Assembly (NCBI GenBank): GCA_910575695.1
Contig: CAJTGJ010000017.1
Span: 1-64,000 of the forward strand
Source of the DNA: Oscillospiraceae bacterium
GTDB lineage: Bacteria; Bacillota; Clostridia; Oscillospirales; Oscillospiraceae
Direction: 5' to 3'
Length of the DNA stretch: 64,000 bases
Shown: positions 52,083 through 60,992 of the stretch, piece by piece
Layout of the letters: the number at the start of each line of letters is the position of its first letter
Position numbering within the stretch: the stretch's first letter is position 1
Program-made: the position numbers and the translations under genes
The notes under the pieces: generated by a model
Seen by the model: only the letters and a program-made list of their open reading frames with translations
Told to the model about the DNA's origin: nothing
Databases searched by the model: none

Positions 52083-52923
52083 ACGGGCCTGGTTCGCCTT
52101 TCCCTATGTGATCTGGATGGCGCTGTTCGTGGTGGTCCCCATCCTGATCATGGCGGTGTACGCCTTTACCGTTTCCGACCCCGCCACCCATACCGCAAGC
52201 CCCTCCATGGCGAATTTCATGGGCATGGGCGCGTACCTGTCCGTGTTCCTGCGCTCCTTCTGGCTGGCTGTTCTGGCCACCCTGGTGTGCCTGCTCATCG
52301 GCTACCCGGTGTCCTGCTGGATGGCCAGGGAGGGCGCGAAATTCCAGCGCATTGCCATGGCGCTGATCATGCTGCCCATGTGGATGAACTTCCTGCTGCG
52401 CACCTACTCCTGGATGTCCATCCTGGAGAACAACGGCCTGCTCAACCAGCTGTTCCAGGCCATCGGCCTGCTGGATCTGCTGGGGGTGGACTATATCCAC
52501 ATGATCGGCACCTCCGGCGCGGTGGTGCTGGGCATGGTGTATAACTACCTGCCCTTCATGATCCTGCCCATTTATTCCGTCATTGTGAAGCTGGACAACT
52601 CCCTGATCGAGGCCGCCCGGGACCTGGGGGCGGATTCGGCGCGGGTGTTCTCCAAGGTGATCTTTCCGCTGTCCCTGCCGGGGATTTTATCGGGGGTGAC
52701 CATGGTGTTTGTGCCGTCGGTGTCCACCTTCGCCATCTCCAGCCTGCTGGGCGGGGGCAACGAGATGATGCTGGGCGATCTGATCGAGCTTCAGTTCCTG
52801 GGCGGGGCCTACAACCCCCATTTGGGCGCGGCCATCTCCATGGTGATGATGGTCATCGTCGTTGTGTGCATGGTTGTCATGAACCACTTCGGCGAGGGCG
52901 AGGAACAGGCGGTGATCATGTAA
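52072..52923 (+). CDS. potB: Spermidine/putrescine ABC transporter permease
   Basis: 283 residues with six membrane helices; starts [20 protein letters not shown]. The EAA loop is [20 protein letters not shown], and the N-terminal half has the PotB-type [20 protein letters not shown]. It overlaps potA by 11 bases and potCD by one base (TAATG). Confidence 0.94.
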   Translation: MRNKRAWFAFPYVIWMALFVVVPILIMAVYAFTVSDPATHTASPSMANFMGMGAYLSVFLRSFWLAVLATLVCLLIGYPVSCWMAREGAKFQRIAMALIMLPMWMNFLLRTYSWMSILENNGLLNQLFQAIGLLDLLGVDYIHMIGTSGAVVLGMVYNYLPFMILPIYSVIVKLDNSLIEAARDLGADSARVFSKVIFPLSLPGILSGVTMVFVPSVSTFAISSLLGGGNEMMLGDLIELQFLGGAYNPHLGAAISMVMMVIVVVCMVVMNHFGEGEEQAVIM

Positions 52924-54932
52924 TGAAACGCTCTAACCGTATCGGGAGCCGCATCTTCATCGGCCTGACCTTTCTGTTTTTGTATCTGCCTATTTTCCTG
53001 CTGATTATTTTTTCCTTCAACGCCGGGGATTCCAGCGCGGTCTGGAAGGGCTTTTCCCTGGACTGGTACGCCGCGCTGTTCCAGAACCGGCTGATTATGG
53101 AGAGCCTGTACACCACCCTGCTGGTATCCCTGCTGGCCACCGTGATTTCCACAGCGGCGGGCACCTTTGCCGCCATCGGGCTGTACGCCCTGTCCAAGCG
53201 GAAGCGGGACGCCCTGCTGGTGGTCAACGATATCCCCATGATGAACGCGGATATCGTCACCGGCGTGTCCCTGTGCCTGTTCTTTGTGGCGTTTTTCCAG
53301 GGCTGGGGCGCGTTTGCGAAATGGTTCAACGGCATCCAGCCTGTGGTGGAGCTGCCTGACCGGCTGGTGCTGGGCTTCACCACCATGCTGCTGGCCCACA
53401 TCGCTTTCAACATCCCCTATGTGATTTTGAACGTGGCCCCCAGGCTGCGGCAGATGGACAAAAACCTGGTGGACGCCGCCCAGGACCTGGGCTGTACCTG
53501 GATGCAGGCGTTCTGGAAGGTGATCCTGCCGGAGATCAAGCCGGGCATCGTGTCCGGGGCGCTGATCGCCTTTACCATGTCCATCGACGATTTTGTGATT
53601 TCCTATTTCACCGCCGGGTCGTCCACCTCCACCCTGGCCATGCGGATCTACTCCATGACCAAGAAGCGCATCACCCCGGAGATCAACGCGGTGTCCACCC
53701 TGCTGTTTTTGTCGGTGCTGGTGCTGCTGGTGCTGAACAACGTCCGGGAGGTGCGCCAGGAGCGTCGGGCCGCCAGCCAGGAGGCGCGGGAGCCGTCCCG
53801 CCTGGAGAAGCTCTCCTTCCGCTTCCAGCAGCCCGCCTTCCAGTGGGCGCGCCGGGGCGTGACGGCGGCGCTGGCCTGCGTCTTTATCGTGGTGGTGGCG
53901 CTGCTCACCGGGGCCACCAGCTCCCAGCCGGTGGTCAACGTGTGCAGCCTGGGGGAATATATCGACGAGGATTTGATTATCCAGTTTGAGGACGAGACGG
54001 GCATCCGGGTAAACTATCAGACCGCCGAAAGCAACGAGGCCATGTACTCCCTGCTGAAAAGCGGCGGCGCGGACTACGATGTGATCGTCACCTCCGACTA
54101 TATGATCGCCCAGCTTATGGAGGAGGGGATGCTGGAGGAGCTCGACTACGGCCAGATCCCCAACTTTGAGCTCATTGACCAGCGGTTCCGGCATTTGTCC
54201 TACGATCCGGAAAACAGATACACCGTTCCCTACACCTGGGGCACCCTGGGCATCATCTACAACGCCAGCCTGGTGGACGGGGAGATCGACAGCTGGAGCG
54301 CGCTGTATGACGGCAAATACGCGGGCAATGTCCTGCTCATCAACAACTCCCGGGACGCCCTGGGGGCGGCCCTGCTGTCCCTGGGCCATTCGGTGAACAC
54401 CACCGACGAGGGGGAGATCCGGGAGGCGTTTGCCCTGATTTCCGGCGCCAGCCGCCGGGGCGTGTTCCAGGCCAAGGTGTCCGACCAGGTGTTCCAGAAG
54501 ATGGAGGGCGGCAACGCCGCCATCGCCACCTACTACGCCGGGGACTTCCTGTCCATGCTGGACAACCAGGCGGACGGGGTGGACCTGCGCTACGTGGTCC
54601 CGGAGGAGGGCGGCAACTGGTTTGTGGACGCCATGTGCGTCCTGCGGAACGCCCCCCACTATGAGGAGGCCCTGAAGTGGATCAACTTCATTGCCTCCAC
54701 TGACGCCAATCTGGCCAACATGGATACCATTTGGTATGCCTCCCCCAACACTGAGGCGCTGGAGCGGTACCCCGCCTACTACGAGGAGCTGTACGGCGAG
54801 GAGCTTGACCCAGAGCTGTATGAGATCATGGCCGCGCCGCCAGAGGTGCTGGAGCGGTGCGAGATGTATACCGTGCTCCCCCCGGCCACCCGGACGCTGT
54901 ACAATGACCTTTGGATTCAGCTTGGCACATGA
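52923..54932 (+). CDS. potCD: Fused polyamine permease and substrate-binding protein (PotC-PotD)
   Basis: 669 residues. Residues about 1-265 are a PotC permease (FIGLTFLFLYLPIFLLIIFS; EAA-like NLVDAAQDLGCTWMQAFWKV; MSIDDFVISYF). A linker of about 60 residues leads to a membrane helix (AALACVFIVVVALLTGAT), then about 330 residues of PotD binding protein begin at NVCSLGEYIDEDLIIQFEDE, with YTVPYTWGTLGIIYNASL and MDTIWYASPNTEALERYPAY. The binding protein is thus anchored to its own permease. Such fusions occur in Lactococcus and gut Clostridia. It starts at TAATG with potB and is closed by a terminator. Confidence 0.93.
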   Translation: MKRSNRIGSRIFIGLTFLFLYLPIFLLIIFSFNAGDSSAVWKGFSLDWYAALFQNRLIMESLYTTLLVSLLATVISTAAGTFAAIGLYALSKRKRDALLVVNDIPMMNADIVTGVSLCLFFVAFFQGWGAFAKWFNGIQPVVELPDRLVLGFTTMLLAHIAFNIPYVILNVAPRLRQMDKNLVDAAQDLGCTWMQAFWKVILPEIKPGIVSGALIAFTMSIDDFVISYFTAGSSTSTLAMRIYSMTKKRITPEINAVSTLLFLSVLVLLVLNNVREVRQERRAASQEAREPSRLEKLSFRFQQPAFQWARRGVTAALACVFIVVVALLTGATSSQPVVNVCSLGEYIDEDLIIQFEDETGIRVNYQTAESNEAMYSLLKSGGADYDVIVTSDYMIAQLMEEGMLEELDYGQIPNFELIDQRFRHLSYDPENRYTVPYTWGTLGIIYNASLVDGEIDSWSALYDGKYAGNVLLINNSRDALGAALLSLGHSVNTTDEGEIREAFALISGASRRGVFQAKVSDQVFQKMEGGNAAIATYYAGDFLSMLDNQADGVDLRYVVPEEGGNWFVDAMCVLRNAPHYEEALKWINFIASTDANLANMDTIWYASPNTEALERYPAYYEELYGEELDPELYEIMAAPPEVLERCEMYTVLPPATRTLYNDLWIQLGT

Positions 54933-54941
54933 ACACGAACG

Positions 54942-54974
54942 CAGGAGGCGCGCCCTGGGCGTGCCTCCTGTTTT
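54942..54974 (+). terminator. Terminator of the pot operon
   Basis: CAGGAGGC / GCCTCCTG stem with a 13-base loop (partly pairing GCGCC-GGGCG) and then TTTT. Confidence 0.75.
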
Positions 54975-55090
54975 CTGCGGAGCTTTTAAAAATCATATGC
55001 CGGGAAAATCAATGTTCACCGGGCAGGACGCCATGTACGCCCCGACTGATTTTTGCCAGAAAATGTTTGTTAAAAATATGACAGGTCCTC

Positions 55091-55119
55091 TTTACAGACT
55101 GGTTTGGATATGATAAAGT
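55091..55119 (+). promoter_or_regulatory. Promoter of the candidate noncoding RNA
   Basis: TTTACA (55091-55096) and TAAAGT (55114-55119) with a 17-base spacer. Transcription would start near 55126. Confidence 0.5.
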
Positions 55120-55125
55120 AGCTGT

Positions 55126-55355
55126 GAATGAGTACCACACAGGCTTGCCCCAATTCAGGCCCCAGCCTCCGCCCCGGAAAAGGGGGCGGACGAAACGCTC
55201 ATGAAAACAGTCCGGACAGCAGATACTAGAGTCACCGCAGGGGCCGCGAAGCGGCCCGCAGTAGACTTCACAGGCAAAACACAGCCCATTAAATCGGGCT
55301 GGCGGGCAAAGCCCGCCTTGAACATCGGGTGCCGGTGTTCAAGTGTTTTGACTAT
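55126..55355 (+). ncRNA. Candidate structured noncoding RNA (class not assigned)
   Basis: A region of about 230 bases with a promoter before it and a terminator at its end, and no convincing coding frame. Perfect stems, in order: ATGAG (55128-55132) / CTCAT (55198-55202) closing TCCGCCCC / GGGGCGGA (55168-55190); GGGCCGC-GAA-GCGGCCC (55241-55257); AGCCC / GGGCT (55283-55300); GGCGGGC-AAA-GCCCGCC (55301-55317); CTTGAACA..TGTTCAAG (55317-55343... ending with TGTTTTG). Unpaired A-rich segments (GAAAACAGTC, AGATACTAGAGTC) sit between them. The next gene starts 140 bases later. I considered the raiA RNA but cannot confirm it from memory; the class should be regarded as unknown. Confidence 0.6.
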
Positions 55356-55497
55356 AGCAGCCCGGGCCGTTTCATTGACCGCTGTACCGGTCTGAACTGC
55401 GCCCTTGTCTGCGATGGTGTATTTTTTTCCCAAAATAACCTTCCGCGGGCCATGGATGCCATTGAGGCAGGCCGGCCAAAAAAGGAGGAATCGTCCC

Positions 55498-56625
55498 ATG
55501 AAACCAAAACGGACCCTTGCGCTTCTGCTCTGCGCGGCGCTTCTGCTCACGGCCCTGTCCGCCTGCGGCGCCACCGTGGTGGTGGTGGAGGGCGGCGGGA
55601 ACGCAGGGACCCCCACTGGCGCGCCGGACCCCGCCGGTGAGCCCGGCCCCACCCAGGAGCCGGAACCCACCCAGGAGCCGGACGGCCAGCCCGGCGGTGA
55701 AACCACCGCCGTCAAGACCGGGCTGGCGGTGCTCCCCAGCCTGAGCGCCAGCGCCAGCGCTTCCGGCGAGGGCGACGGCGCCGCCCAGGCCGACATCCTC
55801 CTGGTGGCGGTCACGGTGGACGACGACGGCGTCATTGACAGCTGCATCATCGACTCTATCCAGGCCAAGATCGGCTTCAACGCCCAGGGCGCTCTGACCC
55901 CCCCCCTGGACACCACCTTCGCCACCAAGCTGGAGCTGGGCGACGACTACGGGATGCGGGCCGCCAGCCCCATCGGCAAGGAGTGGAACGAGCAGGCCAA
56001 CACCCTGGCGGGCTACGTAGCAGGCAAAACCGCGGACGAGCTGAAGGGCATCGCCCTGGATGACAGCGGCCACGCCGTGGACGAGCCGGACCTGACGGCC
56101 TCCGTCACCATCGGCATCAGCGACCTGCTGGAGGGCGTGGAGGCCGCTGTGGCCAACGCCGCCCATCTGGGCGCCTCCAAGGGGGACAAGCTGGGGCTGG
56201 CCGCAGAGACCAACATGGCGTCCAGCAAGGACGCCTCCAGCGAGGAGGAGGGGCTGGCCCAGGCCTATGCCACCTTCGCCGTCACCACCACCGGCGGCGG
56301 CGTCATCACCAGCTGCCTCATTGACGCCCTCCAGGCCAACGTCAGCTTCGACACCGCCGGACAGATCACCACCGATTTGGCCTCCGTCCCCAAGACCAAG
56401 AACCAGCTGGGGGACGATTACGGCATGGTAGCTGCCAGCTCCATCGGCAAGGAGTGGTATGAGCAGGCCGCGGGCTTCTGCCAGTATGTCACCGGCAAGA
56501 GCGCGGACGATGTGGCCGGGCTGGCGGTGAACGGGGAGGGCAAGGCGGCCGACGCCGACCTGGCCGCCGCCGTCACCCTGAGCCTGGGGGATTTCCAGGC
56601 AGTCGTGGAAAAAGCCGCGAAGTGA
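55498..56625 (+). CDS. Tandem-repeat lipoprotein of the Rnf locus (function unknown)
   Basis: 375 residues. Lipoprotein signal with lipobox LSACGAT; then a Pro/Glu/Thr-rich linker (about 30-85). Two copies of a domain of about 130 residues follow: both carry a V(D/T)GVI(D/T)SC(I/L)ID segment, then ELGDDYGMRAASPIGKEWNE in the first and QLGDDYGMVAASSIGKEWYE in the second, and a final ASVTIGISDLLEG / AAVTLSLGDFQA part. There is no (S/T)GATxT flavinylation motif. It lies 25 bases before apbE in what looks like one transcript with rnfC-D-G. An extracellular role in electron transfer is inference; no family is recognised. Confidence 0.75.
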   Translation: MKPKRTLALLLCAALLLTALSACGATVVVVEGGGNAGTPTGAPDPAGEPGPTQEPEPTQEPDGQPGGETTAVKTGLAVLPSLSASASASGEGDGAAQADILLVAVTVDDDGVIDSCIIDSIQAKIGFNAQGALTPPLDTTFATKLELGDDYGMRAASPIGKEWNEQANTLAGYVAGKTADELKGIALDDSGHAVDEPDLTASVTIGISDLLEGVEAAVANAAHLGASKGDKLGLAAETNMASSKDASSEEEGLAQAYATFAVTTTGGGVITSCLIDALQANVSFDTAGQITTDLASVPKTKNQLGDDYGMVAASSIGKEWYEQAAGFCQYVTGKSADDVAGLAVNGEGKAADADLAAAVTLSLGDFQAVVEKAAK

Positions 56626-56644
56626 ACCGGCACAGCGAGGCGGT

Positions 56645-57685
56645 ATGGGCATGAAAGAAAGAATTGTATCACTTGCGCTGGGACTGGCGCTCCTGCTGAG
56701 CGGCTGCGCCGCCCCCGCCGACCTGGCCGCCGGGCCGGAGCTGGCCCGGTATGAGGCCAGCTTTTTGACCCTGTTTGACACGGTGACCTCCATCGTGGGC
56801 TATGCCGGGACGGAGGAGGCCTTTCAGGCCGAGGTCCAGGAGTTCCACGACGCGCTGGAGGAGTATCACAAGCTGTTTGACGCCTACAACGAATACGCCG
56901 GGATGAACAACATCAAGACCATCAACGACAGCGCCGGGGAAGAGGCCGTCCCGGTGGACGGGCGCATCATCGACCTGCTGCTGTTCTGCCGGGAGCTGGA
57001 GCGGCTCACGGACGGACGGGTGGACGTGACGATGGGAAGCGTGCTGTCCCTGTGGCACGACGCCCGGGAGCGGGGCATCAACGACCCGGAACACGCCGCC
57101 CTCCCCGACGGGGACGCCCTGCGCGCCGCCGCACAGCACACCGGATTCGATCTGCTGGAAATTGACGAGGAGGCGTCCACCGTCCGCCTCACCGACCCGG
57201 AGGCCCGCCTGGACGTGGGGGCGGTGGCCAAGGGCTACGCCGTGGAGCAGGTCTGCCGGCAATCCCCCGCCGGGCTGCTGGTGAGCGTGGGCGGCAACGT
57301 CCGGGCCACCGGGCCCAAGCCCGACGGCCCCTGGGTGGTGGGCATACAGGACCCGGACGGCGGCGAGAGCTACCTCCACACAGTTTACGTGGAGGACGCC
57401 GCCGTGGTCAGCAGCGGCGACTACCAGCGCTATTATACCGTGGACGGGGTGCGCTGGCACCATATCATCGACCCGGATACCCTCTATCCCGCGAAATATT
57501 GGCGGGCCGTCACCGTTTTGTGCGCCGATTCCGGCCTGGCCGACGGCCTGTCCACCGCTCTGTTCCTCCTGCCCCGGGAGGAGGGGGCCGCTTTGGCCCG
57601 GAGCTGCGGGGCCGAGGCCATGTGGGTGGCGCTTGATGGCGCCCTGTTTTACACGGACGGCTTCCTGGAGGCCGTCCGGACCTGA
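56645..57685 (+). CDS. apbE: FAD:protein FMN transferase ApbE
   Basis: 346 residues. N-terminal lipoprotein signal (LALGLALLLSGCAAP) and the ApbE core: ASFLTLFDTVTSIVGY, DGRVDVTMGSVLSLWHDARE, LDVGAVAKGYAVEQVCRQSP with the conserved GAxAKGYA, VSVGGNVRATG, and YYTVDGVRWHHIIDPDTLYP. It attaches FMN covalently to Thr in (S/T)GATxT motifs of RnfG and RnfD on the outer face of the membrane. It sits directly upstream of rnfC, so its targets are the neighbouring RnfD and RnfG. A second ATG at 56651 is possible. Confidence 0.95.
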   Translation: MGMKERIVSLALGLALLLSGCAAPADLAAGPELARYEASFLTLFDTVTSIVGYAGTEEAFQAEVQEFHDALEEYHKLFDAYNEYAGMNNIKTINDSAGEEAVPVDGRIIDLLLFCRELERLTDGRVDVTMGSVLSLWHDARERGINDPEHAALPDGDALRAAAQHTGFDLLEIDEEASTVRLTDPEARLDVGAVAKGYAVEQVCRQSPAGLLVSVGGNVRATGPKPDGPWVVGIQDPDGGESYLHTVYVEDAAVVSSGDYQRYYTVDGVRWHHIIDPDTLYPAKYWRAVTVLCADSGLADGLSTALFLLPREEGAALARSCGAEAMWVALDGALFYTDGFLEAVRT

Positions 57686-57719
57686 CCCATACTTCTCCGA
57701 TTAAGAGGTGATGTGTGTG

Positions 57720-59027
57720 ATGAAATTACCGTTTTTCGGCGGCGTCCACCCGGACGGACATAAGGGCCTGAGCGCCGCCGCCCCCCTTGCCGCCATGCCG
57801 CCCCCCGCCCGGGTGGCGATCCCCCTGCGCCAGCACATCGGCGCGCCCTGCAAGCCGCTGGTAAAGGCGGGGGACGCCGTGCGCATGGGCCAGAAGATCG
57901 GCGACGGCGAGGGCCTGTGCGTCCCGGTCCACGCGTCGGTGTCCGGCGTGGTGGAGGCTATTGAGGACCGCCCCCATCCCGGCGGGGGGCTGTGCCTGTC
58001 GGTGGTGATCAAAAATGATTTCCGGGACACCCCCGACCCGGCCATGAAGCCCCGGCCCAATCCGGAAAAGCTCAGCCCCGAGGAGCTGATCGGCATCATC
58101 CACCAGGCGGGACTGGTGGGCATGGGGGGCGCGGCCTTCCCCACCGACGTGAAGTCCCAGACCTGCGTGGGCCATGTGGACACCGTAATCCTCAACGCCT
58201 GCGAGTGCGAGCCCTATATCACCGCAGACGATATGCTGATGCGCACCCGGCCCGGGGATGTGCTCCGGGGTCTGGCTGTTTTCATGCGCATCCTGGCCCC
58301 CGGGGAGACGGTGGCGGCGGTGGAGGACAACAAGCCCCAGGCCGTCGAGGCTTTGAAACAGCAGCTCCCCAAGACGCCGGGGATCCGGCTGAAGGTACTG
58401 CCCACCCGCTACCCCCAGGGGGCGGAAAAGCAGCTGATCCAGGCTGTCACAGGCCGTCAGGCGCCCTCCGGCGGACTGCCCCGTGACGTGGGCTGCGCCG
58501 TGTTCAACGCCGCCAGCGCCGCCGCCGTGTGCCGCGCCGTCTACGAGGGCGTCAGCGTGTACGAGCGCATCGTCACCGTCACCGGGGAAGGGGTGAAACA
58601 GCCCCGGAACCTGATTGTCCGGGTGGGGACCTCCTTTCAGGAGGTCATCGACGCCGCCGGAGGGCTGACGGACGACGTGTGGAAGGTGCTGTCCGGCGGG
58701 CCCATGATGGGCATCGCCCAGAGCAGCCTGTCCGTCCCGGTCACCAAGGCCACCAACGCGGTTTTGTGCCTGTCCAACGCCCAGAACGGGGAGAGCGGGC
58801 GCCCCGTATGCATCCGGTGCGGCAAATGCGTGGAGGCGTGCCCCATGCGGCTGGAGCCGCTGTATCTGTACCGCTTTTCCAATGCGGGCAATCTGGACGC
58901 CCTGAAGCGGCTCAGCCTGATGGACTGCATTGAGTGCGGCTGCTGTGCCTACACCTGCCCCGGCAAGGTCCCCCTGGTGACGGGCATCCGCAAGGGCAAG
59001 CGGGCGCTGAAGGAGGGAGCGAAATGA
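57720..59027 (+). CDS. rnfC: Electron transport complex subunit RnfC
   Basis: 435 residues. N-terminal barrel-sandwich part (KLPFFGGVHPDGHKGLS), a central FMN/NADH-binding part (GLVGMGGAAFPTDVKSQ, ILNACECEPYITADDMLMRT), SLBB-like GTSFQEVIDAAGGL, and a C-terminal pair of [4Fe-4S] clusters (CIRCGKCVEACP and CIECGCCAYTCPGK). RnfC takes electrons at the cytosolic side of the complex. GAGGTG is nine bases before the ATG. It overlaps rnfD by four bases. Confidence 0.95.
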   Translation: MKLPFFGGVHPDGHKGLSAAAPLAAMPPPARVAIPLRQHIGAPCKPLVKAGDAVRMGQKIGDGEGLCVPVHASVSGVVEAIEDRPHPGGGLCLSVVIKNDFRDTPDPAMKPRPNPEKLSPEELIGIIHQAGLVGMGGAAFPTDVKSQTCVGHVDTVILNACECEPYITADDMLMRTRPGDVLRGLAVFMRILAPGETVAAVEDNKPQAVEALKQQLPKTPGIRLKVLPTRYPQGAEKQLIQAVTGRQAPSGGLPRDVGCAVFNAASAAAVCRAVYEGVSVYERIVTVTGEGVKQPRNLIVRVGTSFQEVIDAAGGLTDDVWKVLSGGPMMGIAQSSLSVPVTKATNAVLCLSNAQNGESGRPVCIRCGKCVEACPMRLEPLYLYRFSNAGNLDALKRLSLMDCIECGCCAYTCPGKVPLVTGIRKGKRALKEGAK

Positions 59028-59998
59028 ATCTGACTGTCAGCCCGTCCCCCCACATCCGGGGGAAGGACACCGTCTCCCGGCTGATGCTGGATGTGGTGAT
59101 CGCCCTGCTTCCCGCGCTGGCGGCGGGGTTCCTCATCCACGGCCTCCGGGCGGCGGCGGTGACGGCGGTGTCCGTCCTGTCCGCCCTGGCGGGTGAGTGG
59201 CTGCTGGGCCTGCTCCCGCACCGCCGCGTCACCCTGCCCGACGGCTCCGCTTTGGTCACCGGGCTGCTGCTGGCCATGACCCTGCCCGCCAGCGTGCCCT
59301 ATTATATCCCCATCATCGGCGGGCTGTTTGCCACAGTGGTGGTGAAGGGCCTGTGCGGCGGCATCGGACAGAACACCTTTAACCCCGCCCTGAGCGCCCG
59401 GGCCCTGCTGATGCTGCTGTTCCCGGTGTGGCTGACCCGCTTCCCCGCGCCGGACGCCAGCCTGCCCCTGGGCGGCATCCGCGCCGCGGACGTGGTGGCC
59501 GGGGCCACCCCGCTCCACCATATGCAGATGCCCGCCCTGCCGGAGCTGTCCCTGGCTGACGCCTTCCTGGGCCGCATGGGGGGCTGTATCGGCGAGACGT
59601 CCGCCCTGGCCCTGCTCGTTGGCGGCGCTTATCTGGTGTACCGCAGGGTCATCAGCATCCGCATACCCGCCGCCTATCTGGCCAGCGTGGCGGTGCTCAC
59701 CCTGATCTTCCCCAAGGGGGATGACCCCCTGCTGTGGATGGCCTACAGCCTGCTCAGCGGCGGCGTGGTGCTGGGGGCCGTCTTCATGGCCACCGACTAC
59801 GCCACCTCCCCCGTGGGGCCCGCCGCGCGGCTGGCCTACGGCGCGGGCTGCGGCGCGCTCACCGTGGTGTTCCGCTATACGGGGCTGTTCCCGGAGGGGG
59901 TCACCTACGCGATTCTGATTATGAACGCCGGGGCCTGGCTGCTTGACCGCTGGCTGACGCCCACGGTGTACGGCAAGGCAAAGGAGGCGGCGGAATGA
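59024..59998 (+). CDS. rnfD: Electron transport complex subunit RnfD
   Basis: 324 residues with about ten membrane helices. The family start SPHIRGKDTVSRLMLDVVIA, LVTGLLLAMTLPASVPYYIP and GGIGQNTFNPALSARALLML are present. The flavinylation Thr is in DVVAGATPLHHM. FMN would be attached by ApbE. The start overlaps rnfC (ATGA) and the stop overlaps rnfG by four bases. Confidence 0.95.
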   Translation: MNLTVSPSPHIRGKDTVSRLMLDVVIALLPALAAGFLIHGLRAAAVTAVSVLSALAGEWLLGLLPHRRVTLPDGSALVTGLLLAMTLPASVPYYIPIIGGLFATVVVKGLCGGIGQNTFNPALSARALLMLLFPVWLTRFPAPDASLPLGGIRAADVVAGATPLHHMQMPALPELSLADAFLGRMGGCIGETSALALLVGGAYLVYRRVISIRIPAAYLASVAVLTLIFPKGDDPLLWMAYSLLSGGVVLGAVFMATDYATSPVGPAARLAYGAGCGALTVVFRYTGLFPEGVTYAILIMNAGAWLLDRWLTPTVYGKAKEAAE

Positions 59999-60543
59999 AA
60001 CAGAAGCATTTGCTGGCCCCCGTCACAGCCATCGCGGCGGCGGCGGTAATTTTGCTGGCGGTCTCCCTGGGCACAAAGGGGATGGCCGCGGACCGGGCGG
60101 AGGCGGACCGTATCGAAATCATGAGCTATATGCTCCCCACCCGGCCCGCGTCCTTTGAGGAGGAGCCCTATGACGGCGGGGACGAGAGCATCCGCCGGGT
60201 ATACAAGGCGGACGGCGGCTATGTTATCGAGGCAGAAGCCTCCGGCTACGCCGGGCCGATGGTGCTCTGGGTGGGCGTCACCGACGGGGGAGAGGTGTCC
60301 GGCGTGACGGTGCGCCGGCACAGCGAGACCCCCGGCCTGGGGCGGCGCGTCCAGACCATGGACGGCTATCCCTTCCTGGCCCAGTTTCTCCACACCGGCG
60401 GGGAGGCCGCTGTGGGCGAGGACATCGACGGCCTCACCGGGGCCACGGTCACCAGCAAGGCGGTCGCCCGGGCGGTCAATTCCGCCGCCGCCGTGGTCAC
60501 CGGCGCGGATACCTCCTCCGGCGCTACGGAATGGGGTGGTTGA
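59995..60543 (+). CDS. rnfG: Electron transport complex subunit RnfG
   Basis: 182 residues: an N-terminal membrane helix (LAPVTAIAAAAVILLAVSL) and an extracellular FMN-binding domain with GDIDGLTGATVTSKAVARAV-like DIDGLTGATVTSKAVARAV. The Thr of TGATVT is the covalent FMN site. The upstream HSETPGLGRRVQTMDG is also characteristic. It overlaps rnfD by four bases and is followed directly by a small membrane protein instead of rnfE. Confidence 0.95.
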   Translation: MKQKHLLAPVTAIAAAAVILLAVSLGTKGMAADRAEADRIEIMSYMLPTRPASFEEEPYDGGDESIRRVYKADGGYVIEAEASGYAGPMVLWVGVTDGGEVSGVTVRRHSETPGLGRRVQTMDGYPFLAQFLHTGGEAAVGEDIDGLTGATVTSKAVARAVNSAAAVVTGADTSSGATEWGG

Positions 60544-60544
60544 T

Positions 60545-60979
60545 ATGAGGGAACATCCGCTGAAGCTGAATATCATCCTGGCTGCGGTGGCGGGGGCGGC
60601 CTGTCTGGCCCTGTCCCTGGGCGGGGCCCTGGCCCCCGGTGCCATCATGCCCAGGTTCGATTTGGTGATGATGCTGTCCATCAGCCTCATTGCCCTGACC
60701 ATTGACGCCTACTGGGGGCCCAGGCGTCCCCGGCCCTGGTTCTGGACGGCGGCGCTGGGCACGGCTGTGTTCACCCTCCTGCCCTGGTGCGCCGGGGTGG
60801 CGGGGGGCGTCGCGCCGGGGGTGCTGGGCCTGTCCGGCGGCACGGTGTTTACGGTGACGGCTGTGCTGTACGCCGCCGCCATGGAGCGGATCGCCACCGG
60901 GCCCAAGGCCCCGCTGGCCCCGGCGGGCACCGCCCTGATGATGTTTTTGGCGGGGCAGTGCCTGAGCGGCCTGCTGTAA
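60545..60979 (+). CDS. Unrecognised membrane protein in the Rnf locus
   Basis: 144 residues with about four hydrophobic segments (LNIILAAVAGAACLALSLGG; LVMMLSISLIALTIDAY; FWTAALGTAVFTLLPWCAGV; LAPAGTALMMFLAGQCLSGL). It lies where rnfE/rnfA would be expected, starting two bases after the rnfG stop with GGGGTGG upstream. It lacks the two-fold repeat and length (about 190-200 residues) of RnfA/RnfE. I cannot assign a family. It may be a substitute membrane partner of the RnfCDG module. Confidence 0.6.
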   Translation: MREHPLKLNIILAAVAGAACLALSLGGALAPGAIMPRFDLVMMLSISLIALTIDAYWGPRRPRPWFWTAALGTAVFTLLPWCAGVAGGVAPGVLGLSGGTVFTVTAVLYAAAMERIATGPKAPLAPAGTALMMFLAGQCLSGLL

Positions 60980-60992
60980 TCTGGAAATCAGA

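Noticed and set aside
55201-55395. A 64-codon plus-strand frame inside the candidate RNA
   Set aside because: No ribosome binding site, Thr/Ala/Arg-rich composition and several perfect stems cut through it.
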